From CAYGLV01 sp964351025 (GTDB lineage: Bacteria > Actinomycetota > Thermoleophilia > Gaiellales > Gaiellaceae): a stretch of 49,415 nucleotides of DNA. Below, one piece after another: positions 41,653 through 49,415 of this stretch (position 1 is the first letter of the stretch; each line of letters begins with the position of its first letter). Position numbers and translations under genes: made by a program. The notes under the pieces are model-generated. The model searched no databases. It worked only from the letters and a program-made list of their open reading frames with translations, and was not told where the DNA came from. The stretch spans positions 1 through 49,415 of the forward strand of contig CAYGLV010000012.1 in NCBI GenBank assembly GCA_964351025.1, read 5' to 3'.

Positions 41653-41681
41653 GTCATCCGGCGCTGGGTCTGCCGGATGAC
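41653..41681 (-). terminator. Hairpin terminator after the CBS-BON gene
   Basis: A perfect 10-bp stem, GTCATCCGGC and GCCGGATGAC, with a 9-base loop. On the minus strand it is followed by TCCTGTTTCC. It lies between the CBS-BON stop and the start of the XRE-TPR gene. Confidence 0.65.
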
Positions 41682-41703
41682 GGCTGTCTGCTGCTCGGAG
41701 GGT

Positions 41704-42366
41704 TTACCCTCGCACGCGCTCTCTCGCTCCGCTCCGGCACGTCAGAGCGGACGAGACCGAGACGACGCCCGGCACGCGCTGGACGAAGATCGGCAGCAGC
41801 TCCGCGTCGGTCGCGGTCTCGACCTCGCCGGCGAGCATGACGTTCCCGCTCTCGACCGTGATCTCGATCGCGTCGGGCGCCATCCAGAGCGTTCGCTTGA
41901 CGATCTCGTTGCGGATCTCGTCTTCGATCTCGGCGTCCGTGCGTGTGAAGGCTCGCACGACGTCGGCGCGGGTGACGATCCCGATGAGCTGGCCGCGCTC
42001 GATCACAGGCAGCCGGTTGACGCTGTCCTCGATCATGCGGATCGCAGCCTCGTGCAAGGGTCGGTCCGGGCCGATCGTCAGTGCCGGGGCGGTCATCGCC
42101 TCTCCGGCCGTGCGAGCCGCGAGCTTCTGGTCGAGCGCTGAGCCACCCTCGAACAGCCAGCCGAGCAGCCCTGTGTGCGCGGACCGTGCTCCGCCCTCCT
42201 TGAAGAGGATGTCGGCTTCCGACAGGACGCCCAGGACGGCTCCGTCGCCGTCCACGACGGCCATGCCCGAGATGCCGTTCTTCGCGAGGATCGTGGCCGC
42301 TTCCTTGAGCGAGGTCTCCGGGCCGACGGTGATCACGTCCCGGGTCATCACATCCCTGATCTTCAT
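41704..42366 (-). CDS. CBS-pair protein with C-terminal BON domain
   Basis: 220 residues. Two CBS domains (about 1-60 and 90-145: VMTRDVITVGPETSLKEAAT, AMTAPALTIGPDRPLHEAAI) precede a BON-like domain (about 155-205, DEIRNEIVKRTLWMAPDAIE, VESGNVMLAGEV). CBS pairs bind adenosyl ligands. The DosR-regulated Hrp1 of M. tuberculosis is also a CBS protein, without BON. ATG 42366 is chosen with AGGAGG about 10 bases upstream; TTG 42375 is an alternative. A CTGCGG inverted repeat lies 83 bases before the start. Confidence 0.9.
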   Translation of the reverse strand: MKIRDVMTRDVITVGPETSLKEAATILAKNGISGMAVVDGDGAVLGVLSEADILFKEGGARSAHTGLLGWLFEGGSALDQKLAARTAGEAMTAPALTIGPDRPLHEAAIRMIEDSVNRLPVIERGQLIGIVTRADVVRAFTRTDAEIEDEIRNEIVKRTLWMAPDAIEITVESGNVMLAGEVETATDAELLPIFVQRVPGVVSVSSALTCRSGARERVRG

Positions 42367-42448
42367 CGTCCTCAAACCTCCTCGGATTGTCTGTTTCCAT
42401 CGTCGCGGAGATGCGCGTCCGGGCCATCGGTGGCCCTGCGGAGTTGCC

Positions 42449-42465
42449 CTGCGGCTTTACCGCGT
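42449..42465. promoter_or_regulatory. Inverted repeat CTGCGG-CTTTA-CCGCGT before the CBS-BON gene
   Basis: The left arm and spacer match the other sites; the right arm keeps CCGC. It lies 83-99 bases upstream of ATG 42366. Confidence 0.5.
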
Positions 42466-42535
42466 GACGGATCGGCTCCCGCGCCGCGGACCGCCCGGCC
42501 CGGGGAGCATTCGGCCCGCCTTCGGCTCGCTCTGG

Positions 42536-44368
42536 CTAGGCGCGCAGCGCGCGCAGCGCGTTCAGGATCACGGCGATGTCGATCGCCTCCTGCAGGAGCG
42601 CGCCGTAGACCGGCGGGAGATAGCCGAACGCCGCGGCGACCATCGCTGCGAGGCTGAGGCCGATGCCTGCGAGAACGCTCTGGCGTGCGATGTAGAGCGA
42701 GCGCCGGCCAATCTTGACCGCCTCGACGACACGGTCGATCCGGTCGACGACGATGACGGCGTCGGCTGTCTCGGACGAGACGGTCGCGCCCGCGAAGCCC
42801 ATGGCGATGCCGACGTCGGCGAGCGCGAGTGCCGGTGCGTCGTTGATCCCGTCGCCGACCATGATCACCGGCCGGAGCTTTGGGTTCTCGCGCATCGCGC
42901 GCACGACGTCGAGCTTCTCGTCCGGCGAGTGCTCCGAGTAGACGCGGTCGACGCCGATCTGCCGGCCGATCTCCTCGGCGATCTCCCTCCGGTCGCCCGT
43001 GACGAGGGCGATATGGCGGATGCCGGCGGCCCGCAGTTGCTGCACGAGATCGCCCGCGTCCGCGCGCACGTGGTCGGCCATGACGATCACGCCGGCGAGC
43101 TCTCCGTCCACGCCGACGAGCACTTTGGCGCGGCCGACGTCGTCGCCGTCGTCGAGTGCCCGCGCCTGCGCGCCCGCGCCCGGGTACCCGTGCCCTTCGA
43201 GCCAGGCGCTGGAACCGACGGCGACGCGGTGGCCGTTCACGGCCCCCTCGATCCCCTGTCCGATCCGCTCCGTGGAGTCGGTCGGGAAGGAGAGCTCGAG
43301 CCCGCGTCGCTGCGCGTCGTGCACGAGCGCCTCGGCAAGCGTGTGGGCAGACAGCTGGTCGAGCGACGCCGCAAGGCGAAGCAGCTCCAGCTCGGGTAGC
43401 GCGCCCAGTGACACGATCCGATCGACGTCCGGCGTGCCGAGCGTGACCGTTCCCGTCTTGTCGAGCAGCACGGTGCGCGCCTCGCCGAGCCGCTCGATCG
43501 CCGTACCGCCCTTGACGATGACGCCCGCTCGGGCGGCACGCGAGAGCCCGGAGATGAGTGCGATCGGCGCCGCGAGGATGAGCGGGCACGGCGTCGCCAC
43601 GACCATCACGGCGAGCCCTCGTTTCGCGTCGCCGCTCGCAACCCAGGCCGCGCCTGCGACGGCGAGCGAGACCGGCAGGAAGATCGCTGCGTAGCGGTCG
43701 GCGAGCCGGACGAACGGCGCCCGGTGGCGCTCGGCCTCGCGCACGAGCTTGACGAGAGCCGCGTAGGCGCTCTCCGCGGCCGGGCGCGTGACGCGCAGGT
43801 CGAACGCCGCGCCGGCGTTCGCGGTGCCGCTCCGGACGGTCCCACCCCGGTGGAGCTCGACCGGCAGCGGCTCGCCGGTCAGCGCCGACTCGTCGATCAC
43901 CGCGCTCTCGGCGGAGACGACGCCGTCGGCCGGCACGACCTCGCCCGGCCGCACGAGGACGACGTCGCCGGGGTGGACGTCATCCACCGGTACCTCAGTG
44001 ACTGTCTCGCCACGTCGCAGATGGGCGATCCGGGGCGCCCGCTCGACGAGCTTCGTCAGCTCGCGGCGAGCACGCCGGCCGGCCGTGGACTCGAGTGCGT
44101 TGCCGCCCGACAGCATCAGCGCGATGATCGAGGCGACGAGGTACTCCCCGAGCGCGAGCGCCCCCGCGATGGCGACGAGCGCGACCGCGTCGACCCCGAC
44201 GTCCCGGCGTGCGAGCGTCTTCGCCACCGACCAGACGAGCGGGACGAGCGCGGCGGCCGCGGAGGCTGCCCAGACCGCGTGCGCCGCGACGTCGATTTCG
44301 AACAGGTGCAGCACGGAGCCCGCCGCCAGCGCAGCGAGTACCGCGAGAGCAAGGAGCCGCTCCGCCAT
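42536..44368 (-). CDS. P1B-type heavy-metal-translocating ATPase, TPCPL variant
   Basis: 610 residues. Eight membrane segments in the P1B pattern, no N-terminal metal-binding domain. The actuator TGE motif is in DESALTGEPLPVE, the phosphorylation site in LLDKTGTVTLG, and the hinge in MVGDGINDAPAL. The transmembrane motif is VATPCPLILAAP: the second Cys of the usual CPC is Leu, so the transported metal is uncertain. The N-domain has AHTLAEALVHDA with an HT rather than HP pair. DosR regulons often include a P-type ATPase (CtpF in M. tuberculosis), but no CTGCGG repeat is visible just upstream of this gene. Confidence 0.88.
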   Translation of the reverse strand: MAERLLALAVLAALAAGSVLHLFEIDVAAHAVWAASAAAALVPLVWSVAKTLARRDVGVDAVALVAIAGALALGEYLVASIIALMLSGGNALESTAGRRARRELTKLVERAPRIAHLRRGETVTEVPVDDVHPGDVVLVRPGEVVPADGVVSAESAVIDESALTGEPLPVELHRGGTVRSGTANAGAAFDLRVTRPAAESAYAALVKLVREAERHRAPFVRLADRYAAIFLPVSLAVAGAAWVASGDAKRGLAVMVVATPCPLILAAPIALISGLSRAARAGVIVKGGTAIERLGEARTVLLDKTGTVTLGTPDVDRIVSLGALPELELLRLAASLDQLSAHTLAEALVHDAQRRGLELSFPTDSTERIGQGIEGAVNGHRVAVGSSAWLEGHGYPGAGAQARALDDGDDVGRAKVLVGVDGELAGVIVMADHVRADAGDLVQQLRAAGIRHIALVTGDRREIAEEIGRQIGVDRVYSEHSPDEKLDVVRAMRENPKLRPVIMVGDGINDAPALALADVGIAMGFAGATVSSETADAVIVVDRIDRVVEAVKIGRRSLYIARQSVLAGIGLSLAAMVAAAFGYLPPVYGALLQEAIDIAVILNALRALRA

Positions 44369-44410
44369 CGCCTAGATCATCGTGGCACGACCGGCGAGCG
44401 AGCATCCATA

Positions 44411-44439
44411 GTGAGACGGGCGCGCAGCGACCGTCTCAC
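44411..44439 (-). terminator. Hairpin terminator at the end of the GNAT/acyl-CoA synthetase gene
   Basis: A perfect 9-bp stem, GTGAGACGG and CCGTCTCAC, with an 11-base loop. It includes the stop codon (TGA at 44436-44438 on the minus strand). There is no strong T-run. Confidence 0.55.
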
Positions 44440-47123
44440 CAGGTCTTCGCCTGCGCCCGGACGTGCGGCCGGGCGAGCCTGATTCGCGCGTCCACGGCGA
44501 CGGCCCGGTCGGGCAGCGCCAGGATGGGATTGAGGTCGAGCTCGGCCACTTCGGGCACCTCCTCGGCGAGCCGTGAGAGCCGGTGCAGAAGGTCGGTGAG
44601 CGCAGGCGCGTTGGCGGCGGGCGCGTCGCGGAAGCCGGTGACGAGGCGCCCCGCCTTGCCCTCGTGCACGAGCTCGGCGGCGTCCGTGTCGGTGAGTGGC
44701 GCAAGCCGGAAGTGCGCCTCGCCGATCAGCTCTGCGAGCACGCCGCCCGGGCCGAAGGCGACGAGCGGGCCGAAGAGCGGGTCCTGCACGACCCCGGCGA
44801 GCAGCTCGGCGCCGTCCCTGATCATCGGCTGCACGACGACCGCGCCGCCGATCCGCTCGGCTGCCGCCCGCACCTCGTCCGCGTCGGCGAGGTTGAGGGC
44901 GACGCCGCCCGTCTCGGTCTTGTGCGCGCCCGGCGTCGCGGTCTTGACGACAGCTGGGAACCCGAGCTCCCGTGCGGCTGCCACAGCCTCCTCCGGCCCG
45001 GCCGCGAGCCGCTCCGGGACGACGGGGACTCCGTAGGCCTCGAGCAGCGCCCGTGCGTCATCCGGCGTGAGCCAGGCCTCGTCGGTGTCGGCCAGCACCC
45101 GCGCCACGAGCTCGTGCGCCTGCCCGGTGGCGATGCCCTCCAGCTGCGGTACCGAGCCGGCAGACCCCCGCAGCCACTCGGCGCGTTCCGCCGCGCGCCC
45201 GAGTGCACGAGCCGCCGACTCCGGGTATGCGAACGACGGCAGGTTCGCGGCGGAGCGCAGCGTCGCGGGCGCGCCCTCTGCGGCGAGGATGCAGGTGAGA
45301 ACCGGCTTCTCGGGCTCCCCGGCCGCGGCCACCGCCTCGCTCATCGCCGCGCCGACGTCGCGCGCGGGCACGGCGACCGGTGGCACGAACAGGAGGATCG
45401 CCGCGTCGATGCCGGGGTCGGCGAGCAGCAGCGGCACGGCCCGCCGGTACAACTCCGCGGTCGCGGAGCCGAGCATGTCCACCGGGTTGGCGACGCTGGC
45501 CTCGGCGGGGAGGAGCTCCTGCAGCTTCGCCCTAGTCTCCTCGGCGAACGGTGCCAGCTCGAGCCCGGCCGACTCGCACGCGTCCGCACAGAGGATCCCG
45601 AGCCCGCCCGCGTTCGTCAGGACAGCCACTCGACGCCCGCGCGGCGCCGGCTGGCACGAGAGGAGAGCGGCGACGTCGAGCAACTCGTCGAGCGTCTGGG
45701 CGCGGATCACGCCCGCCTGCAAGAAGAGCGCTTCGACGGCGGCCTCGGAGCCGGCGAGCGCGGCCGTGTGCGAGCCTGCCGCCCGCTGGCCCGAGCGTGT
45801 CACGCCGCTCTTCATCGCCAGGATCGGCTTGACCCGGGCGAGTCGCCGCGCGATGCGCGCGAACTTGCGCGGGTTCCCGAACGATTCGAGGTAGAGCAGG
45901 ACGAGGTCGGTCTCCGGGTCGTCCTTCCAGTACTCGAGCAGGTCGTTCGAGGAGACGTCCGCCTTGTTCCCGATCGAGACGAAGGCGGAAAGGCCGAGCC
46001 CGCGCGCCTCGGCGCGCTCGAGCAGCGCCAGTCCGAGTGCGCCGCTCTGCGAGGAGAAGCCGATCCGTCCCGGCGGGAAGGGCCGCGGCGCGAACGTCGC
46101 GTTCAGGCTCACCGCGGCCGAGGAGATCCCGAGGCAGTTCGGGCCGACGAGCCGGGCGCCATGCGCCCGCACCAGCGCCAGCAGCGTCTCCTGGCGCTCG
46201 GCTCCCTCCGGCCCGATCTCCGCGAATCCGGCGGAGATGACGCAGAGCGCGTGCACACCCTTCCGCAGCGCCGCCTCCGCGGCCTCGAGCACGAGCTCGC
46301 CCGGGAGGCAGACGACGGCGAGGTCCACCACGTCCTCGATCTCCTCGATCGAGGCGTACGCCTTGACTCCGGCGACGGGCTCGCCCTTGCGGTTGACAGG
46401 GAAGGCGGCGCCCTTGAAGTCGGCTGCGAGCACGTTGCGGAAGAGCTCGCCCCCGATCGACCCGCGGCGCGGCGAGGCCCCGATCACCGCGACCGTGCGC
46501 GGCCGGAAGAATCCCTGGAGAGAGGCCGTGACGGCGACGTGGTCGCGCTCGTCCACGCGGTCGCGATACGTCACCGTTGCGGCGATTGGAAAGCGCACCT
46601 CGTAGACGCCGCCTTCGAGCCCTCGGGTTGCCTTGAAGCCGACGTTCTCGAAGACGGCGAGCATGTTCCGGTTTTCCGGCAGGACCTCGGCGACGAAGCT
46701 CTCGATCCCGTGCTCGGCGGCGACGGCGGCGAGCTGCTCGAGCAGGCGCGTGCCGATCCCGCGCCGCTGGAGGTCGTCGGCGACGACGAAGGCCGCCTCG
46801 GCAGTCTTCGGATCACGCAGGCGCGCATAGCTGGCGAGCCCGACGATCCGCTCGTCGTCGCCCTCGCCGAGCCAGCCGGCGAGCGAGCCCTTCTCCGCCC
46901 AGTCCGGGTCCACGAACATCGCCGCCATCTCGCGGCCCGCGGCTGCGAGCCCGTGGAAGCGCAGGAAGCGACTCCGGGTGGAGAGCCCCTGGAAGAGGGA
47001 GACGAGCGCGTCCACGTCGGCGGCAGCGGGGGGGCGCAGGCGCAGCGTCGTCCCGTCGCGCAGGATGACGTCGCGGGCTGTGGCGTGGCGCGGCATCGGA
47101 ACAGTGCTGGCGTGGTCGGACAT
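44436..47123 (-). CDS. GNAT acetyltransferase fused to ADP-forming acyl-CoA synthetase (Pat/PatZ-like)
   Basis: 895 residues. An N-terminal GNAT domain (about 20-165; DDLQRRGIGTRLLEQLAAVA is the acetyl-CoA loop) is followed by a CoA-binding domain (VAVIGASPRRGSIGGELFRN), the ligase/flavodoxin-like domains (RIGFSSQSGALGLALLERAE; MKSGVTRSGQRAAGSHTAAL with the active His region) and a C-terminal ATP-grasp domain (GFPAVVKTATPGAHKTETGG, ELDLNPILALP). Salmonella Pat has the GNAT domain at the C-terminus; here it is first. Such fusions acetylate lysines of metabolic enzymes, often acetyl-CoA synthetase. ATG 47123 has GGGAG upstream. Confidence 0.9.
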   Translation of the reverse strand: MSDHASTVPMPRHATARDVILRDGTTLRLRPPAAADVDALVSLFQGLSTRSRFLRFHGLAAAGREMAAMFVDPDWAEKGSLAGWLGEGDDERIVGLASYARLRDPKTAEAAFVVADDLQRRGIGTRLLEQLAAVAAEHGIESFVAEVLPENRNMLAVFENVGFKATRGLEGGVYEVRFPIAATVTYRDRVDERDHVAVTASLQGFFRPRTVAVIGASPRRGSIGGELFRNVLAADFKGAAFPVNRKGEPVAGVKAYASIEEIEDVVDLAVVCLPGELVLEAAEAALRKGVHALCVISAGFAEIGPEGAERQETLLALVRAHGARLVGPNCLGISSAAVSLNATFAPRPFPPGRIGFSSQSGALGLALLERAEARGLGLSAFVSIGNKADVSSNDLLEYWKDDPETDLVLLYLESFGNPRKFARIARRLARVKPILAMKSGVTRSGQRAAGSHTAALAGSEAAVEALFLQAGVIRAQTLDELLDVAALLSCQPAPRGRRVAVLTNAGGLGILCADACESAGLELAPFAEETRAKLQELLPAEASVANPVDMLGSATAELYRRAVPLLLADPGIDAAILLFVPPVAVPARDVGAAMSEAVAAAGEPEKPVLTCILAAEGAPATLRSAANLPSFAYPESAARALGRAAERAEWLRGSAGSVPQLEGIATGQAHELVARVLADTDEAWLTPDDARALLEAYGVPVVPERLAAGPEEAVAAARELGFPAVVKTATPGAHKTETGGVALNLADADEVRAAAERIGGAVVVQPMIRDGAELLAGVVQDPLFGPLVAFGPGGVLAELIGEAHFRLAPLTDTDAAELVHEGKAGRLVTGFRDAPAANAPALTDLLHRLSRLAEEVPEVAELDLNPILALPDRAVAVDARIRLARPHVRAQAKTW

Positions 47124-47259
47124 CGTGTCTCCCGGTGAGTATGCGTTGGTCGAGCTCCTCGTGGCTGGAGCTTCCGCCCGGATCGTCGTGGGGCTCGCTT
47201 TCGGGGGCATCGGACCCTGCGCCGATCCGGCCTGCGGAGATCTACCGAGGCGTCGAGGA

Positions 47260-47276
47260 TCGGGGAAAAGCCGCAG
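47260..47276. promoter_or_regulatory. CTGCGG inverted-repeat site between the GNAT-synthetase and Usp genes
   Basis: Read on the minus strand: CTGCGG-CTTTT-CCCCGA. The first 13 bases are identical to the site at 39561. It is 59 bases from the Usp start (47336) and about 137 bases from ATG 47123 of the minus-strand gene. Confidence 0.45.
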
Positions 47277-47335
47277 CCGAAACGCGGCCGGACACCGATG
47301 GCGCACGGTAGGGCGAGCGGCGACGCTATGGAGGC

Positions 47336-47806
47336 ATGAAGCGGATCGTCGTCGCCACCGACGGGTCCCCCGGCGGGCAGGCTGCCGTTGCGGAGGGAGC
47401 CGCGCTGGCCCGGGCCCTCCAGGCGGCGATCACGATCGTGCACGTTCGGCCGCCGATCGCCTTTCTGGGCGAGCCTCTCTACCAGCGGCGGCTTTCGAAC
47501 CAGCTCGAGCGGGCGCGGCAGGCCGTGGACGATGCCCTCGCCCAGCTCGAGGCGCAGGGCCTCGAGGCCGACTACGAGATCCTCGAGGGGGACGCGTCCG
47601 ACGAGATCGTCCGCATTGCCGAGGCACGCGACGCCGATCTGATCGTGATCGGCTCGCGGGGGCTGGGCCCGGTGCCGGGGGCGCTGCTCGGCAGCGTCTC
47701 GAGCGCCGTCGCCCGCCACGCCGATTGCCCGGTTGTGGTTGTCAAGCCCAAGGATCGCGCCCGGGCCGTGCCGGGAGAGCAAGAGCTCACCGGTCCCGCC
47801 GGCTAG
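47336..47806 (+). CDS. Universal stress protein (UspA family), ATP-binding type
   Basis: 156 residues starting MKRIVVATDGSPGGQAAVAE. The ATP-binding signature is VIGSRGLGPVPGALLGSVSS, followed by DCPVVVVKPKDRA. GGAGG lies near the start (GGAGGCATG). It is the second Usp in the window and shares the SSAV-R-CPVVVVK/R ending with the first. A CTGCGG-type site lies 59 bases upstream. It is followed by a strong rho-independent terminator. Confidence 0.92.
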   Translation: MKRIVVATDGSPGGQAAVAEGAALARALQAAITIVHVRPPIAFLGEPLYQRRLSNQLERARQAVDDALAQLEAQGLEADYEILEGDASDEIVRIAEARDADLIVIGSRGLGPVPGALLGSVSSAVARHADCPVVVVKPKDRARAVPGEQELTGPAG

Positions 47807-47833
47807 CCGGCGGCCAGACCTGCGCGGCGCGTA

Positions 47834-47867
47834 GACCGCCCCCTCCACGCCCGCGGAGGGGGCGGTC
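47834..47867 (+). terminator. Rho-independent terminator after the second usp gene
   Basis: A perfect 13-bp stem, GACCGCCCCCTCC and GGAGGGGGCGGTC, with an 8-base loop, followed by GTTTCTT. It is the strongest terminator in the window. Confidence 0.85.
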
Positions 47868-47873
47868 GTTTCT

Positions 47874-48131
47874 TCAGATCTCGTCTCGCAACTCAGCGTC
47901 CACCGGTGGCGGCCGGGCGACGAGCATGTCGAGCAGCTCGGTCGCCGGCAGTACGCGCGGGCGGCCCAGCGTTCCCGCGCCGACCTGGACGCACAGGCCG
48001 GCCGGCTCGAGAGCGAGCGTGATCTCGACTCCGAGCTCGTCGAGCTCGGCGAGCGTGCAGGCCGCCGTGTCCAGGTCGCGCAGCACCTCGGGCGGCGGGC
48101 TGTCGGGGATCTCGGTCGGCCAGGCGGTCAC
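47874..48131 (-). CDS. Small protein of unknown function
   Basis: 85 residues from GTG 48131 (VTAWPTEIPDSPPPEVLRDL). The frame is open to GTG 48194, but that extra part runs through a short hairpin (TAGAGC, loop, GCTCTA) and looks non-coding, so I prefer the shorter form. LDELGVEITLALEPAGLCVQ is a plausible strand-turn-strand. No family is recognised. Start and expression are uncertain. Confidence 0.45.
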   Translation of the reverse strand: MTAWPTEIPDSPPPEVLRDLDTAACTLAELDELGVEITLALEPAGLCVQVGAGTLGRPRVLPATELLDMLVARPPPVDAELRDEI

Positions 48132-48200
48132 GTCCTGGTAATCGGCTGCGTGCCTCCCCGGTTTAGAGCACGCCGCTCTACCCGTTCCGGGCACGTAGCC

Positions 48201-49415
48201 TCAGAGCTCGAGCCGGGTGCGCGGGTCGAGCGCGGCGAGCAGCGCTCCGGCATCCCACGGGGCCGTCGGGCCGGCCGGGACGCCGAGCGCGCCCCGCCGG
48301 ATTGCGAGCACCTCGTCGAAGGCGGTCTCGAAGCGGTCGAGGAGCACCGCGTCGAACTGGGACCCGCGCCTGGCAAGCATCATCGCGAGCGCTTCGTCCG
48401 GCTGGAAGGCGGGACGGTAGACGCGGTCGCTCGTGAGAGCGTCGAAGACGTCGCCGATCGCGACGATGCGACCCTCGAGCGGGATCGCCTCGCCGGCGAG
48501 GCCGCGCGGGTAGCCGGTTCCGTCCATGCGCTCGTGGTGCGTGAGGGCCATCGTCGCCGCGAGGTCGAGGAGCGCCGTTCTCGAGCCCGCGAGGATGCGG
48601 TGGCCGATCTCGGTGTGGCTCTTCATCACCTCGTGCTCGCCGGGCGTGAGCGGCCCGGTCTTGAGCAGGATCCGGTCGGGGATGCCGATCTTGCCGACGT
48701 CGTGCATCGGGCTCGCGATCCGGACGAGCTCGGCCTGATCGGCGCCGAGGCCCGCGAGCCGGGCGATCAGCGAGCAGTAGAGGCTCATGCGGACGATGTG
48801 CTCGCCCATCTCCTGGTTGCGGAACTCGGCCGCCGAAGCGAGGCGCCGGATCGTCTCCTCGCGCAGCCGCCGCAGCTCCCCCTCGGAGGACTCGAGCCGG
48901 GAGATGGTGTCGCGCAGCGCCGACGTGCGCTCGAGCACCGTCCGCTCGAGCTGCTCGCGGTGGTCGCGGTTCTCGAGCTCGAGCCTCCGCCGGCGAAGCG
49001 CGTTGGCGACGTTGATCACGAGCTCGTTCGGCCTGAACGGCTTCAGCACGTAGCCGTACGCCCCCTGCTGGAGCGCGAGGTCGGCGTAGCGCCTGTCGTC
49101 GAGCCCCGTGACCATCACGACGGCCGAGTCGGGATGCGACGTGAGGACGTAGGAGACGAGGTCGAGCCCCGACTCGCCCGGCATGCTGACGTCGCTCAGC
49201 ACGAGCGCGAAGCGCCTGGCGGCGAGCAGTGCCCGGGCCTCCGCTGCGCTGGAAACGGTGGCGCACGCGTAGCCCTGTTCCTCGAGCAGCCGTGCCAGGA
49301 GGCGCCGGATCGGCTCCTCGTCGTCCACGATGAGGATGGTCTCCCGGGGCTCGCTCAGATCGCGGTCCAGAAGCCGTGCCGGCCGGGTGAGAGGGCGAAC
49401 TGCGTGAGGGCCGGC
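48201..49415 (-). CDS. Response regulator with HD-GYP c-di-GMP phosphodiesterase domain, 5' end outside window
   Basis: At least 405 codons, open to the window edge. An N-terminal receiver domain starts TILIVDDEEPIRRLLARLL, with phospho-acceptor in LVLSDVSMPGESGLD and the Lys in GYVLKPFRP. A coiled-coil linker of about 50 residues (LELENRDHREQLERTVLERT) leads to an HD-GYP domain: HIVRMSLYCSLIARLAGL, the HD pair in MHDVGKIGIPD, and GTGYPRGLAGEAIPLEGRIV. It should hydrolyse cyclic di-GMP. GTG 49328 would cut the receiver domain, so the true start lies further upstream, probably outside the window. Confidence 0.9.
   Translation of the reverse strand, partial: AGPHAVRPLTRPARLLDRDLSEPRETILIVDDEEPIRRLLARLLEEQGYACATVSSAAEARALLAARRFALVLSDVSMPGESGLDLVSYVLTSHPDSAVVMVTGLDDRRYADLALQQGAYGYVLKPFRPNELVINVANALRRRRLELENRDHREQLERTVLERTSALRDTISRLESSEGELRRLREETIRRLASAAEFRNQEMGEHIVRMSLYCSLIARLAGLGADQAELVRIASPMHDVGKIGIPDRILLKTGPLTPGEHEVMKSHTEIGHRILAGSRTALLDLAATMALTHHERMDGTGYPRGLAGEAIPLEGRIVAIGDVFDALTSDRVYRPAFQPDEALAMMLARRGSQFDAVLLDRFETAFDEVLAIRRGALGVPAGPTAPWDAGALLAALDPRTRLEL

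Noticed and set aside
42536..44368. P-type ATPase as a direct target of the CTGCGG repeat
   Set aside because: No convincing copy was seen in the short region before its start; the repeat at 42449 lies beyond its 3' end and fits the CBS-BON gene instead.
1..49415. CRISPR arrays, tRNA or rRNA genes, insertion sequences
   Set aside because: No regularly spaced repeats, no tRNA-like cloverleaf and no transposase were noticed on reading; a tRNA or covariance-model scan was not possible here.

Overview
The window is high-GC DNA with very dense coding, many GTG starts and many 4-bp GTGA/ATGA stop-start overlaps. These traits, together with F420 biosynthesis genes and the style of the glycosyltransferases, suggest an actinobacterium of the Thermoleophilia (Gaiellales/Solirubrobacterales) type. 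That placement is inference from gene content, not from a marker gene. It is draft sequence: four runs of exactly 100 N (1694-1793, 7047-7146, 8523-8622, 11838-11937) interrupt genes in the first 12 kb, and genes run off both ends.

Region 1 (1-21.9 kb) is a surface-polysaccharide locus. It holds nucleotide-sugar enzymes (an SDR fragment, a dTDP-L-rhamnose 4-epimerase-like enzyme, GDP-mannose 4,6-dehydratase), a MOP-type flippase, a methyltransferase, family 2 and family 4 glycosyltransferases including three adjacent related GT4 genes, and two large polytopic GT-C-like proteins. A WecA/MraY-type initiating transferase is fused to a Rossmann module, and a Wzm/Wzt-type ABC exporter completes the set. 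Many genes here have a TAnnnT -10 box 5-9 bases before the start codon and no Shine-Dalgarno, which suggests leaderless transcripts.

Region 2 (21.9-24.9 kb) is a coenzyme F420 cluster: cofC, cofD, an NADPH:F420 oxidoreductase and cofE.

Region 3 (24.9-31.4 kb, minus strand) is a NarG-type molybdoenzyme operon: Tat-exported catalytic subunit, NarH-like iron-sulfur subunit, ethylbenzene-dehydrogenase-type haem subunit and TorD-type chaperone. It is followed by a class II aldolase-like gene and a VKOR/DsbA-like disulfide pair.

Region 4 (33.9-47.8 kb) is the most interesting. It encodes a GAF-GAF histidine kinase that keeps the FPPxHPPM segment holding the haem-ligand histidine of mycobacterial DosS/DevS, and a NarL-family response regulator. 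Nearby are a copper nitrite reductase-like protein, two universal stress proteins, a CBS-BON protein, a P1B-type ATPase, a GNAT/ADP-forming acyl-CoA synthetase fusion and an XRE-TPR regulator. A 17-bp inverted repeat, CTGCGG-NTTTN-CCGCAG, lies in the intergenic regions before several of these genes. I read this as a DosS/DosR-like redox or gas-sensing regulon with its own operator in a non-mycobacterial actinobacterium, possibly coupled to nitrate/nitrite/NO respiration. The window ends inside a response regulator-HD-GYP phosphodiesterase gene.

Two kinds of foldback element sit exactly between the stop of one gene and the start of the next, with GTGA at both edges: a two-copy family (12.8 and 25.6 kb) and a single element (23.4 kb).
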